Origin: Sambucus nigra
Taxonomy: Eukaryota > Streptophyta > Magnoliopsida > Dipsacales > Adoxaceae
DNA length: 64,000 nucleotides
Assembly (NCBI GenBank): GCA_949130495.1
Contig: OX422215.1
Span: 13,865,302-13,929,301, forward strand
Reading direction: 5' to 3'
Part shown: one piece after another, positions 26,652 to 37,019 of the stretch
Layout of the letters: the number at the start of each line of letters is the position of its first letter
Numbering within the stretch: the stretch's first letter is position 1
Program-made: the position numbers and the translations under genes
The notes under the pieces: model-generated
Seen by the model: only the letters and a program-made list of their open reading frames with translations
Database searches by the model: none
What the model was told of the DNA's origin: nothing

Positions 26652-27159
26652 TAAGTCTGTCAATGGATCGAATTTTATCTGAATCCGAATCGAAATCCGA
26701 TCCATTTAAGCGGATATGGATCATGCCTAAAATCCTATTACTCGATTACCCGTTTATTAAACGGAGCGGATTTGGATTCAAATACTCCGATCCGACTAAT
26801 ATTTTTCTTATATATATATAAATTATACATAATATACTTTCAATTAATATATATTATATTTAATAATATTTTAAATATTTATTATAATAGTTCTTTATTT
26901 TATATATTTTTTTTTGGAAAAATTGCAAAATAAATTTATGAAGAGTTAAAAATAAAAATATTGCAAATCAAGTTTAAGATAAACGGATAATTGTATAAAT
27001 GGATCGTATCCGAATCCATTTAACATAAACGGATATGGATTTGGATTTGCCTGATCCGATCCGATTAATAAACGGATCAGATCCGAATCCGTTTAACATA
27101 TACAAATATGGATTTGGATTTACCTGATCCAGTCAGAATTCGATCCGTTTACAGGCCTA
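26652..27159. mobile_element. hAT-like MITE with 8-bp target duplication
   Basis: Flanked by perfect ATATTAAC (26644-26651 and 27160-27167). The left end TAAGTCTGTCAATGGATCG pairs with the right end, TAGGCCTGTAAACGGATCG on the opposite strand, at 15 of 19 positions. The 8-bp duplication and the ends point to the hAT superfamily. The interior holds further GGATCCGAATCCG-like subterminal repeats and an AT-rich core, with no transposase. It inserted into the gag-pol remnant of the old Tekay-family element. Confidence 0.85.
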
Positions 27160-28663
27160 ATATTAACGATACTTACCCTAAATCTGTTTCTCAACGCGAA
27201 TTTAGTACAAATACATTACTGTAACCCGTTCGCATCACAAAAAATAGACCCCAATCCTCTCGAAAATAAAACTCGAAGTTTCAATTGCTCATAACACTGT
27301 CCGATCAATGGTTACTAAACATAACAACCTCTTCCTAACCAAACCAAAAAGTTCTCTAACTATTGTCCTTGCTAGACATCCCGTTCTTGTCCCCTGACTC
27401 ACTACGGACAAGATCCACCCATATGTTTTTACTCTTTTACATATAAGACACCTCTATGTGTCATTCCCCTATCTATGGCCCCACCGTCCATGTCGGGGTT
27501 GTCCTTCTCACGGACCTGGTATCTTTCACCCTTATCGCTACCCCAAATATCCCTTTGGATCCGTTGGTCCTATAGGACTTGTTGATGGACTTGACTGCCC
27601 TAACTGAACCCACCGTCACTTGGTAGAAATTCCATTGATCTCGATCACTAATCTGGGTCCTCTACTAGGTATCCCTTCCCTTGGTGCCTCACTAGCACTA
27701 AAAATCCAATCTTACTCTTCGATAGATTCTCTAACTCCCTTAACTCCCCTCTCTCGAGAGCATCGATACAAATTACAAATGTACAACCTTGACGACAACG
27801 ACACCAATCATCCTAGCCAGATTTCCTATCCACGCTTGTATTTCCTACCCATGGGTCTTTTAATAACATATAACCCTACTTGATCCTTCGTATCCCTCTC
27901 ATCGGGTACAAAGTTTACGAATTCCTTCAACTTTCCTTACCATCTGGCCACTATCCGACACTTTTTACAAAATTATTAAAATTTTCCCTTGCCTCTTTAT
28001 TTAACCTCTGGTGAGAGATTTTGTAATAACCCGCACACCTAATTCCTTGTTATTCAAGATATCTACCCATGGATGTGGTGACTGGCTCCCGTCACCCCAT
28101 ACTACTTCTAAGAGCAAAATTCTTTGCTCCAAATTTTAACTTGAGTGTTACTACACTCTCTCACATGTGATCCCAATTAGATGTTCTCTATATATTAGTA
28201 AATCACCCTTCCGCACCTTTCTCGAATTCTAGCTAATTGTTCTTCTGAAACCAAATATTCTTCAGCCCTTACCCCTTGTTGTCTACACTTAGGGTTTTAA
28301 CCTTGTACCATCGTCCTTCCCGACGGTTCTTGGGAAACAACTGCACCCTAGCGTTTACTCCAACTTCATTTGCTCAAATAATATGGTGACTCCTACCGCA
28401 TTACTATTTCCAAAGTACTCTATGGCTCTTGCTGAGTCCTTCCTCCTACAATCCTTCTTACGTCCCACGCTTTTAGTTCTAAAATGTTTAATCTGCCACG
28501 CTCAATCAAAACCGTATATGAATCATATCAACTAGACATAATAGTAGGAGAACGTAAATTGCATACATAAAGGAATACAACAATCCTATAATAAGACTCA
28601 ATATCAAAAACACTACGCTGAAACGTGAAAAGCCGCACAGATCCAAAAGACACTAGTTCATTA

Positions 28664-29366
28664 TGTGACACCCGGCCTAATAATATACCGGGTGATCAGT
28701 CTTATATAAAATTAAAAAAGAATCTCATCTGGTTCATTCTTAGCATCACTATCGCAATATTATTAATTACTAACCACCTAATCTTTAATTAAGTCGATGC
28801 CAAATTTTTATCTTATGAATTAACCCAAACCAACAAGTACAGCAAGAATACAAATATAACCAACACAATATAAGGAAATATAGACACGCCACAAATATCT
28901 AATATGAGTATTAGCCAAATTACGTCGACTAAAGACAAACAATCCAACAAAAGTCCTACGTATGAAAAGCGTAGCTGATACATGATAAACCAAAAGTAAA
29001 GAGTACAAGAAAGGGGCAATATGCCCAAAGTACAACCAAGATCATCCATATCTAGATGAGAATGGAACAGGCATCTAAAGCAAAATCCTGCATGAAGATC
29101 TCTTTTTATTTAGATATGGATGATCTTGCAACAATTCTCATCTAGATATGGATGATCTTGATATGTACCGCGGCTACGTATCCTGCATGAAGATCAAGCC
29201 TGGCACCCCTATAGTAGGACACCTAAAAAGTTTTTGAAAATATTTTATACCAAGGGTTAGAACCCAAAACATTTGAAAACATTTAGCAAGTTAATTTAAT
29301 TGCAGTAAATTCAAATGAACGGATGCTCTCCGTATTTAAGTTAGTGTCGCACACTCTCTTGAGGAC
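28664..29366 (-). mobile_element. 5' LTR of the old Tekay-family element, left part
   Basis: Begins TGTGACACCCGGCC on the plus strand and follows the LTR at 21953 closely through GAGGAC at 29366. There the LARD-like element is inserted, with duplication AGGAC at 29362-29366 and 63451-63455. Confidence 0.8.
29037..29160. repeat. Inverted filler duplication inside the LTR
   Basis: The 27 bases 29037-29063 recur as a perfect inverted copy at 29134-29160. A shorter copy of the same inverted sequence (TAGATATGGATGATCTTG) lies at 29111-29128. The corresponding place in the sister LTR (around 22370-22400) has no such insert. See findings. Confidence 0.85.
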
Positions 29367-31603
29367 TGATAGAAAAACAATTTGGTCTTTATTGTATTTT
29401 AGTCATTGTGTGCAATTCCTCTATCCATCAAAAATCTTCACAAACCTACAAAAGTTGAACAAAACTAGAATATAGCGGTAAGTGAGGTATCAATCCACAT
29501 CTAAGGGTGAAACACAAAATTAGAGATGACATATATAGATTCATTTGCATTTTATTATTATTTTTTATTTTAGCTATTTATATATTTTTGTAAGGGATTT
29601 TTATAACTAATAATTTTTATAACTACTAATTAAGAAGTAAATGATAATTTAAGAAAAGTGAGATAAACAAAATTGTCCTAATAAGTAAACTAATAAAATT
29701 GGACTCATGAGGGCTTCAAAATTTCATCCCATAAATAGGATATTTGCCCTCAATAATCATCATCCAAAAATATAAGATAAAAAACTGAAAGCATGAGATG
29801 ATTAAAAAAAAGTAATAAGAGAGGAATAGATCAAACCCATTTAAGCCTTAAATTGGAAAAAAATCTTCAATTACATCAACACTTTCTCAATTACAATCAC
29901 ACACTAATATATTTATTGAATCTAAAAAATTACACAATAAAAATAAAAAAAGATAATGGATGAATTCATAATGAACAATTAAATAATAAAAGATATTTGC
30001 GAAAAATGAAAATCCTAACATTATAAAATTGTACATTAGAACTCATCCAAAGAAATAAATTCTAGATCATAACTTTATATTGAGATAATTGCTAAAAATG
30101 CAAAATCTCAACATAAAGGAATGGATTAGAATTTACGTCCCATAAGGAATAAATTCAACTACATCAATCTATTATGAAATAATTGCTAATAATGGAAATA
30201 CACTCTAAAGAGGGGTGTAGAGAAATTTATCAGACAAGGTGTAAAAACTAATTTGGAGATACTTTTGCAAATATCCCAAGTCTTCAATTTATATGGTGTA
30301 CATGGATGCTAGGGGTAAATTGAATAATTGACATGAGTGTGCATGGAAATGGTGAGAGGAGCATGTGGTTTGAGAGGATAAAAAAATCTGATATGAGTGA
30401 GCGTATTTTGAGGCTTTAATTGTACATGTGGGAAGTGGGGGTTTAAGGGTATAATGGGTAAAGGTGGGTAAATTGGTTTAGTTGGCACATGTGGGATTTG
30501 TTGGGGTTTGGCTTGTTTTGGAATTTGTGCTGTTGGTTTTAAGCAGGTGAGAGAAATCGACATAGGCTTTTTAAGGGAAATGGGTTGAAGTTGGTTAGGA
30601 GTTTGGATGTCACAGGTTGAAGAAGTGGCAGGTCGGGCGCGAGTTCGGGTTGAAGGCCAGAAATGGGTTGGTGACTGGGTGATGACAGTCGCGGGTCTGA
30701 CCGGACTGGGGTTTTGGGTTGTGGAGAGGCATGGGGTGAGGGCTGCCCTGGGTCGCGAGGTGGATTAGCTCCGTCGGAGGTGGTCGCGGCGGGGGTAAAT
30801 GGTGGTTCGGGGTCGGAGCTGGGACAGCTGGGTGTGGTCGGAGATGGGGATATGTTCGAGGGGTATGGGGTGAGGACTGGTCCAATGGGGTCTCTCGTGG
30901 ACGAGAGGGTATAGATGAGAGAGTGTTTTGTGTGATGGAGTTGTGTGGGGGCTTTTGGTTATGATGCTTTTGGTGCGAGGAGAGAGAGTGTGGGGGGTTT
31001 GAGGTTGAAGAAGAAGGGGATGGGATATGGTGTAGTGAGGTGTAAGATGAGTTGGGTGTGGGTAAGTTATTAGTTTATGGGTGTATGTGAGTGTAGGAAG
31101 TAATAAAAATAACACAAACTAAAAATAATAAAAATATTAAAACTTAAAAAAATAAGATCCTAAGCTATATAAAAAGTAAAATGAAATAAAAACTTAAAAT
31201 CTAAATGAAAACTAACGTCCTAAAAAATAATCTAATAAAACTAAAAAAAAACTAATCCTAATATAACTAAAAACTAATCAAAATCAAAATCAAATATAAA
31301 AATAGAAATAAACCTAACTAAATCTAAAATAAAACCTAAAAAAATGACTCAAACTAAAAAAATAAAAATATAAAATAAAATACAAAAGGGAACATATCAA
31401 ACACACACGGCCCAGGATAAAGTACGGTATTGGTAATTATCTCCACAATCTTCACAATTGCCTTGAAATACGCGTTTAGACACCGCAACGTGCATTCAAC
31501 CTACAAAATAGACAATATAGCGCATAAGACCCAAATTGCCGAGAAATAGCAACTAAAAATCGTCTATTCGGGGTATTATTTAAACACTTTTGGGTGCTTA
31601 TCA
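29367..31603 (-). mobile_element. LTR copy A of the LARD-like element
   Basis: Plus-strand start TGATAGAAAAACAATTTGG, end GGGTGCTTATCA. Length 2237 bp. It aligns with 61049-63450 throughout. It contains a strongly G-rich strand at about 30600-31020 and an A-rich low-complexity stretch at 31100-31390. Confidence 0.8.
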
Positions 31604-33565
31604 CACCACCCTCAAACAGAACATTGCTAGTCCTCGAGCAAAAATATAGAAATAAAGAACGATAAGAAACCAAAAGGGTACCACTTTCGTGGGCACTTGC
31701 GATTGCACTTAGCATGTGCAACAAGCTTTTAAACTTATAGGTTGCCCTACAGGACGAGTTGTGTCTCGTGAGGGTTTGTAGGGAATATACCCACAAAATT
31801 CTTATTTAAAATGATTTATTTAAAGACAGTCAATATCTTATAAGACGTAGAATAATTGTACAATCCATCATGAGAGAAATAATTTCAGAAATACAAGCTA
31901 GAATGTGTAAAAAGTTTAGCTGAGTAAATACTCAAGGCACATCCTTCCTAGAACTCAACATGTGTAGTGTGAATCAGTCAAAATGGGTCGAGTATCACAA
32001 GAGTAATTCCTAGATTACTTCTTCGGAATAAATGCTTAAACTTCAAATCTCACAGATATATCTCTCTCAAACGAACTCTTGAAATATGGGTTAGTGTATC
32101 GCTCTTGTGTGTGAGGAGGTGAGTAAATGTAAGAAACTTCAAACGTCTCACATACACATAAGAAAGAACGAACAATTAGAAAGAAACATGATCTCATGAA
32201 AGAAATGCTAATCACTATAGTGAGAACGTTGAGTTATTCACCACGTTGACTTTCATTTTCCCGAACACCTAGGGGAACATGGATGATAATGGGTGAGGGG
32301 GAAATGAAATGGGATATGTGGGATGAGGTGAGATAGGATAGGATGGGATGATGATATGATGGATGGATGGATGGTGGATATTTGAGAAGAGTGTATCACT
32401 CATAGACGAACAAATGTCTTTATTTCTTAACTGTAACTTTCTTTTTTTCTTCTTTTCCAAATACTCATCAATGTATGAGATAAATCTGCTAAAAATACAA
32501 ATAACCCCAACATAGATTTGTATTTCATTTTTCTCCATCTGAATCGGCTGTGGGAGAGATATTCGCTAAAAATGCAAACACTCTCTATAACGGATCTTCT
32601 CTTTTTTTTTTACCTTTTTTTTTCTATTTTTTGTTTTCTTTTCCAAATACGCATTAATGTATGAGATAAATCTGCTAAAAATACAAATAACCCCAACACA
32701 TATTTGTATTTAATTTTTCTCCATTTGAATCAAACTTTGGCGAGAGATATTCGCTAAAAATGCAAATACGCTCTTTGACGGACCTTCTCCTTTTACTTTC
32801 AACACTCTTCTTTGTGGGTGGAAAATGGAAGTGGATATGAAAATGGGCGGTATGGTATATAGTAATGACATGGAAAATGGAAGGTGTATGGATGTATAAT
32901 AAAATGGAATTTGGTTGGTGTACAGGTGAAAGTATGGTGATCGGGACAACTTTAAGACACGTGTTTCTTACAACTCCAAAGTGATGTTGTTCTCAGTGAT
33001 AAATCCAAAAATGTAGTGAAGAATAATGAGATCATACAACGATTTAAAGTGCGGACCCAATTGGAATTGAATCAACTCGTGACTCGGAGATTGTGTAAAA
33101 CACTCTGAAAGGGTGAAAGGCACAAATCTCAAAAGTTAAAGTCTCCACTAGTGATACTTAAGTTTTTCTTTGGAATTGTAATAGTCCTCAACTCTAAACC
33201 GTAGTGACATGATAAGTGCGCAAATTTTGTTGAGTCTAGAAATTCATGGTGCAAAATGCCTTGTTACGTATTACATAAGCTATTTAGAAAAAATATTCTC
33301 TAGCTTGATTCCTAGACTTTTGAAAGAAACTACACGAAATTTAAAATCAGGTTCAAAAATCAAAAAAATTCAAAAGAGGAACGATTTTGATAAAATTCTC
33401 CACCCCCAAACAAAAAGGAACATCGTCCTCTATGTTAAGTAAAATAATTTTTAAAATTGAGAGAATATAGGAAAGAGATTACCAGAATCAACCGCTAATG
33501 AAGTGGACATATGAAGCCAAGAATAAACCTGAATAAGAATTGAGAGAAAAAAATATGTACGGGTC
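31604..33565 (-). mobile_element. Interior copy 1 of the LARD-like element (truncated)
   Basis: Starts with the polypurine complement CACCACCCTCAAA (minus strand TTTGAGGGTGGTG) and matches 57716 to about 59687 of interior copy 2. It ends where the Tat LTR begins. No coding frame is recognised. Confidence 0.75.
32452..32790. repeat. Tandem duplication of about 190 bp in the LARD interior
   Basis: Two direct copies begin at about 32452 and 32641 with TTCCAAATACKCATYAATG. Both contain GAGATAAATCTGCTAAAAAT and CTTCTC near their ends. The equivalent pair is present in interior copy 2 (about 58558-58905), so the duplication predates the tandem array. Confidence 0.75.
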
Positions 33566-33667
33566 TGTTGATACCAAATTTAGTCTGCTGATGTGGAACA
33601 ATCATATGAAGACACGTGTCAGCCTAAGTGGCAAATACGAATACTGTCAACGAACGGTATACTTTCA

Positions 33668-33757
33668 CCGAGCTACTTAAGCATACCGAGCAACTTAGGC
33701 GGTCCGAGCAACTTAAGCCTACCGAGCAACTTAGGCGGTCTGAGCTACTTAGCGTGC
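33668..33757 (+). repeat. Five 18-bp tandem repeats in Tat U3
   Basis: Units such as CCGAGCAACTTAGGCGGT and CCGAGCTACTTAAGCATA repeat exactly every 18 bases. They lie upstream of the TATA box, so they may act as enhancer units. Confidence 0.85.
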
Positions 33758-33853
33758 AGAGCATCCAGTCAAGAAGACCAAAAAGGCGACTACTCATTAA
33801 ATGCGCATTATTATTGTACAGATGTATATGTCTACTAGATAACATCGCATTAC

Positions 33854-33858
33854 CTTTT
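33854..33858. other. Target site duplication of the Tekay element, left
   Basis: CTTTT directly before the LTR start TGTAATACC; repeated at 44665-44669. Confidence 0.9.
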
Positions 33859-36835
33859 TGTAATACCCCGTACTTTTGACTATATTTATTTTGAGGATTA
33901 ATTAATTAAATGCGTATTAATTGGAAATTAATCCGGGATAAAAATACTAATGAGATGCGAATTGGTATTTGATTATGTGCATATATGATTATATATGTAT
34001 TTGGTATTATAAAATTTGTCGTGAGATTTATATACGGCAATTTGAAAATTTTGTCGAGACGCGTGGGACCGTCGCGTCACGGGGTAATATTTTGATAATA
34101 AAAGTGAATTTAAAATCTATAATCCGTATGGTCATTTTGAGTGCGCCAACGCGTCCGGAAGGGTCGAGATAGTCAGAAAACACTAGCCGGGGGTATAGTT
34201 TGGGTCCCGGGGTATTTTTAGGCCATACCGGTAACTTAAAGGGTATTTTGGTAATTTTACATTTTTAGGAATTAAAAGTGACGAAAATTAGAGATGTAAA
34301 TCTGATGTGGATTAAACCCATTAAGCCCATTAACCAACCCATATTAACCTAGAAGGCTACGTAGGTTGTCATTTAGGTTTTCTAAGTTTCCCCAAATCAA
34401 ACCCTAGCCACCTTAAGCCACCATTAGAGAGGAAGCTTGGAGAGAAGAAATTCTGCAGAAATTCTTCATCAAATCAACACCAAATCCGAAATCAAACCAA
34501 GGCAAGTGATTTAAATTACATTCCTTATGCAGTGAATGCTTTTTCCATGTTAGAAATATTGTTAATCAATCTTATATAAGAGTTAAAAGAAAACCCATGA
34601 AGTTGGAAGATTGTTGTTTAATTTTGGGATAGGTTTGCATGTAGAAACATTGTTTGAAGATTTATTTCAGAGATTTCATATCTATGTGATGTATAAACGG
34701 ATTAAAATCTGGGAAATTTTGATGAGAAGTACCTAGGGTTTATGTTCTTGAAGAAAATTGGGAATTAATGTAGAAATTTGTGATTTAATGATGTTTAGAA
34801 GGCATTAAACCCTTTAAAGATGTTAGTATAGCACCTTAGCATGTTTGAGGATGATTAGAGAACTCAATATATTGTTGGAACGAATTTTAGAAGAGATTTG
34901 AGGAGTAAAAATGGTGAAAAACGAATTGGGGAAAAATCTGGGCCGAAACTGGTCACTCGTTAGAAGCAGACCCCAGGTCGTTCGAACGAACTCGTTCCAA
35001 CGAGCTTCTAACGAGTTGACCAGTCGTTATTAACGAGTAGGGATTTCGTTCGATATCTCGTTCGAACGAGATATCGTTAGAAGGGACAGTTCGTTCGAAC
35101 GAACTGGGATCTCGTTCGAACAGCCTCGTTCGAACGAGACTTCTAACGAGATGACAGTCCAAACTCGTTCGAACACTCGTTCGAACGAGACTTCTAACGA
35201 GCTGGCAGTTTGGGCCATTTTGGACTGTTTTGACTTTTGGAGTTCCGTAAACTGATTTGAGGATATAGATATCATTCCGTAGATGTAGTAATGATAGGAT
35301 TGGGACATTTGGGTATTTATGAGGAGAAATTTACATATGAGAGTTGTATTACATGGACGGTTTGGGTCGAGACGTGAGTGTCCACTACGACGTGAGAATT
35401 AATTATGGCACGTATGATTATAAACCGGTATAGAATATATAGTGATAATTACGAGTTAGTACGAGAATGAGAATAGTACTACGATTAAAATATGGTATTA
35501 CTAAGATGTGTGTTTACTTAGTATTGGTATATGGATTGTGTGTATGACATACCTACCATACTTGCTATCACGGGAGGTTTGCGTTCGCTTAGGACCCTCT
35601 AATCCTTGTGTGCCTATGGGGGGGATATAGACTGGTACCTTGATGAACATAGGTCATAGAAAGACTTATTGTGATATTAATAAGTCCGCTGACCGTGGGA
35701 GCGTAGGTATGTGCGTGACCCACGTGATGGTGACTGTGTTCGCCTCCACTATTTGTGATTTGTGTTATCTGAACTATTCCTGAGAGATTCGGAATGTGTG
35801 ATCCTTATGTACGTGATGTACCGGGATGGATAGCAGAGTATGTGTGCACCATAGCTTAGATTGCGGGGTGCTTGTATCGTATATTTATGATGTGAATAAT
35901 ATACATTTTATTAATGGAAATCCTCCTGTTAATTTTGTGAACATATTACGGTATTGCTTCGAGTTATATAAGGAGTCAACTGATACTTATATATATGGCA
36001 TATTTAGTAACTGAGTTTACATTAAACCCCTTTTTAATTACAAGCGTTATTATGATAATGGGACCGAGTATTATGGGTAGAACCTTTGGCAGTCTAGCTA
36101 GATACGTAGTCACTTAGCTAGTTTTATGGATAGATATAGATGGGTACTTGCGTTAGGAGTGCACAGTTAGACGAGGGGTGAGAATATAATGTGAGTGCAC
36201 GTCCTAACATGTACTTTGCATTTAATGTTTTAAATGTTTTTAAAGCACTTGCAGGTTTTTAAAATATAACTCCACATTCGGGCTCTGACCCGTTTGCTTT
36301 TCAAATCTTTTTCTTTGTAAAACCATTTTAGGTGCCCAGCCACAAGGACACCAAGCATAGGTACTCATTCAGGTGACGAGCTGTAGCTGCTTGTGGAAGC
36401 TACAGGGATTTGCATGTAGACGCTTCTATCTCTTTGGATTCCAGAGTCACCATCTATCAGTTGTAGGGCATGTTGCCCATTTCTTTAGAGACATCTTTTA
36501 CATTTCAGTTTTCAGACTTTAGCATGTATTGTTTCAGTTTATTTATTTCAGTTATGGGATTGTAGTGAGGGGTTTCCTCCAGACTTTATTTAAGCTATGT
36601 GATGATTATTCATTTTACTTCAGTATGGTGAATGGTGTTATTTATTTCTTCATTACATTTGTTGCATGTTAATCAGACTTAAATTAAAATTTGGCAACTT
36701 GTTTTTTTAAATACTAGGTGGTTAGTAAAATAAAAATGTTTTTGACAGTGATGCTATTAACTGAGCCAACTTGGCATTTTGAATTAATTTTATAAAGGAG
36801 TAGCTACCCGGTATTTAATTAGTCGGGGTGTCACA
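33859..36835 (+). mobile_element. 5' LTR of the Tekay chromovirus
   Basis: TGTAATACCCCGTAC at the start, GGGGTGTCACA at the end, 2977 bp. A plant-leader-like stretch (34390-34501) precedes AAGGCAAGT. A palindrome cluster lies at 34979-35189. Confidence 0.92.
34979..35189. repeat. Palindrome cluster in Tekay 5' LTR
   Basis: Perfect palindromes: 26 bp at 35051-35076 (arms CGATATCTCGTTC / GAACGAGATATCG), 18 bp at 35088-35105 (AGTTCGTTCGAACGAACT) and 14 bp CTCGTTCGAACGAG at 35125-35138 and 35176-35189. A near-perfect copy is at 34991-35004. The copy in the 3' LTR lies at about 42808-43018. Confidence 0.9.
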
Positions 36836-36837
36836 GG

Positions 36838-36849
36838 TGGTATCAGAGC
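36838..36849 (+). other. Primer binding site, initiator-Met tRNA
   Basis: TGGTATCAGAGC begins two bases after the LTR end. It is the standard initiator-Met primer complement of plant gypsy and copia elements. Confidence 0.92.
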
Positions 36850-37019
36850 ATCAGGTTCTAGTGTCCTTTAGGATCTGTACGGCTATTATGTTTCCGCTAC
36901 GTTTTCTTTGATATAGAGCCCTATATTTTAGGACTGTTGTACTCTTTTTGTGTATGCTTCGTTCTTCAGCTATATTAAGTTTATAAACCGTGAACTTATA
37001 AACTTTGTTCTTATTTCAG

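Larger units (their letters stand above)
24693..28663 (-). pseudogene. Decayed gag-pol interior of the old Tekay-family element
   Basis: The minus-strand start (28640-28500) matches the leader of the intact copy: CTAGTGTC...GGATCTGTGCGGC against 36858-36884, then GATATTGAGTC and GGATTGTTGTA. The usual TGGTATCAGAGC primer site is lost. A gag zinc knuckle survives on the minus strand at 27450-27405: CLIC, four residues, then a one-base shift, then HMGGSCP and a stop. No long pol frame remains on the minus strand; plus-strand frames here are chance. A MITE interrupts it at 26652-27159. I see nothing else recognisable. Confidence 0.65.
33566..33858 (+). mobile_element. 5' LTR of the Tat element, U3 part
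   Basis: Begins TGTTGATACCAAATTTAG and aligns to 55506-55764 of the 3' LTR. It carries five 18-bp repeats. It ends at the insertion of the Tekay element; the 3' LTR gives the empty site GCATTACCTTTTCATATG. Confidence 0.85.
34502..37019 (+). other. Candidate leader intron from LTR to gag ATG
   Basis: The donor-like site CCAAG/GCAAGTGATT (GC type, consensus AG/GCAAGT) is at 34501/34502. The acceptor-like site TTGTTCTTATTTCAG ends at 37019, the base before the gag ATG at 37020. The removed piece would contain the palindrome cluster, the rest of the LTR and the primer site. The donor motif is repeated at comparable places in the solo LTRs (6971-6979; minus strand 11719-11711). This is inference only. 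Confidence 0.35.

Noticed and set aside
25553..27883. Several plus-strand frames of 60-90 codons inside the old Tekay-family interior
   Set aside because: The element runs on the minus strand. These frames are chance openings in decayed pol, and one class overlaps sequence next to the MITE.
30600..31115. Proline-rich minus-strand frames and a Gly-rich plus-strand frame in the LARD LTR (repeated at 56600-56970 and 62400-62630)
   Set aside because: They fall in a G-rich non-coding LTR stretch. The frame is not kept between the three copies and no domain is visible.
36838..36860. tRNA gene
   Set aside because: Only the 3' tRNA-complementary stretch is present. It is a primer binding site, and no cloverleaf or internal promoter follows.
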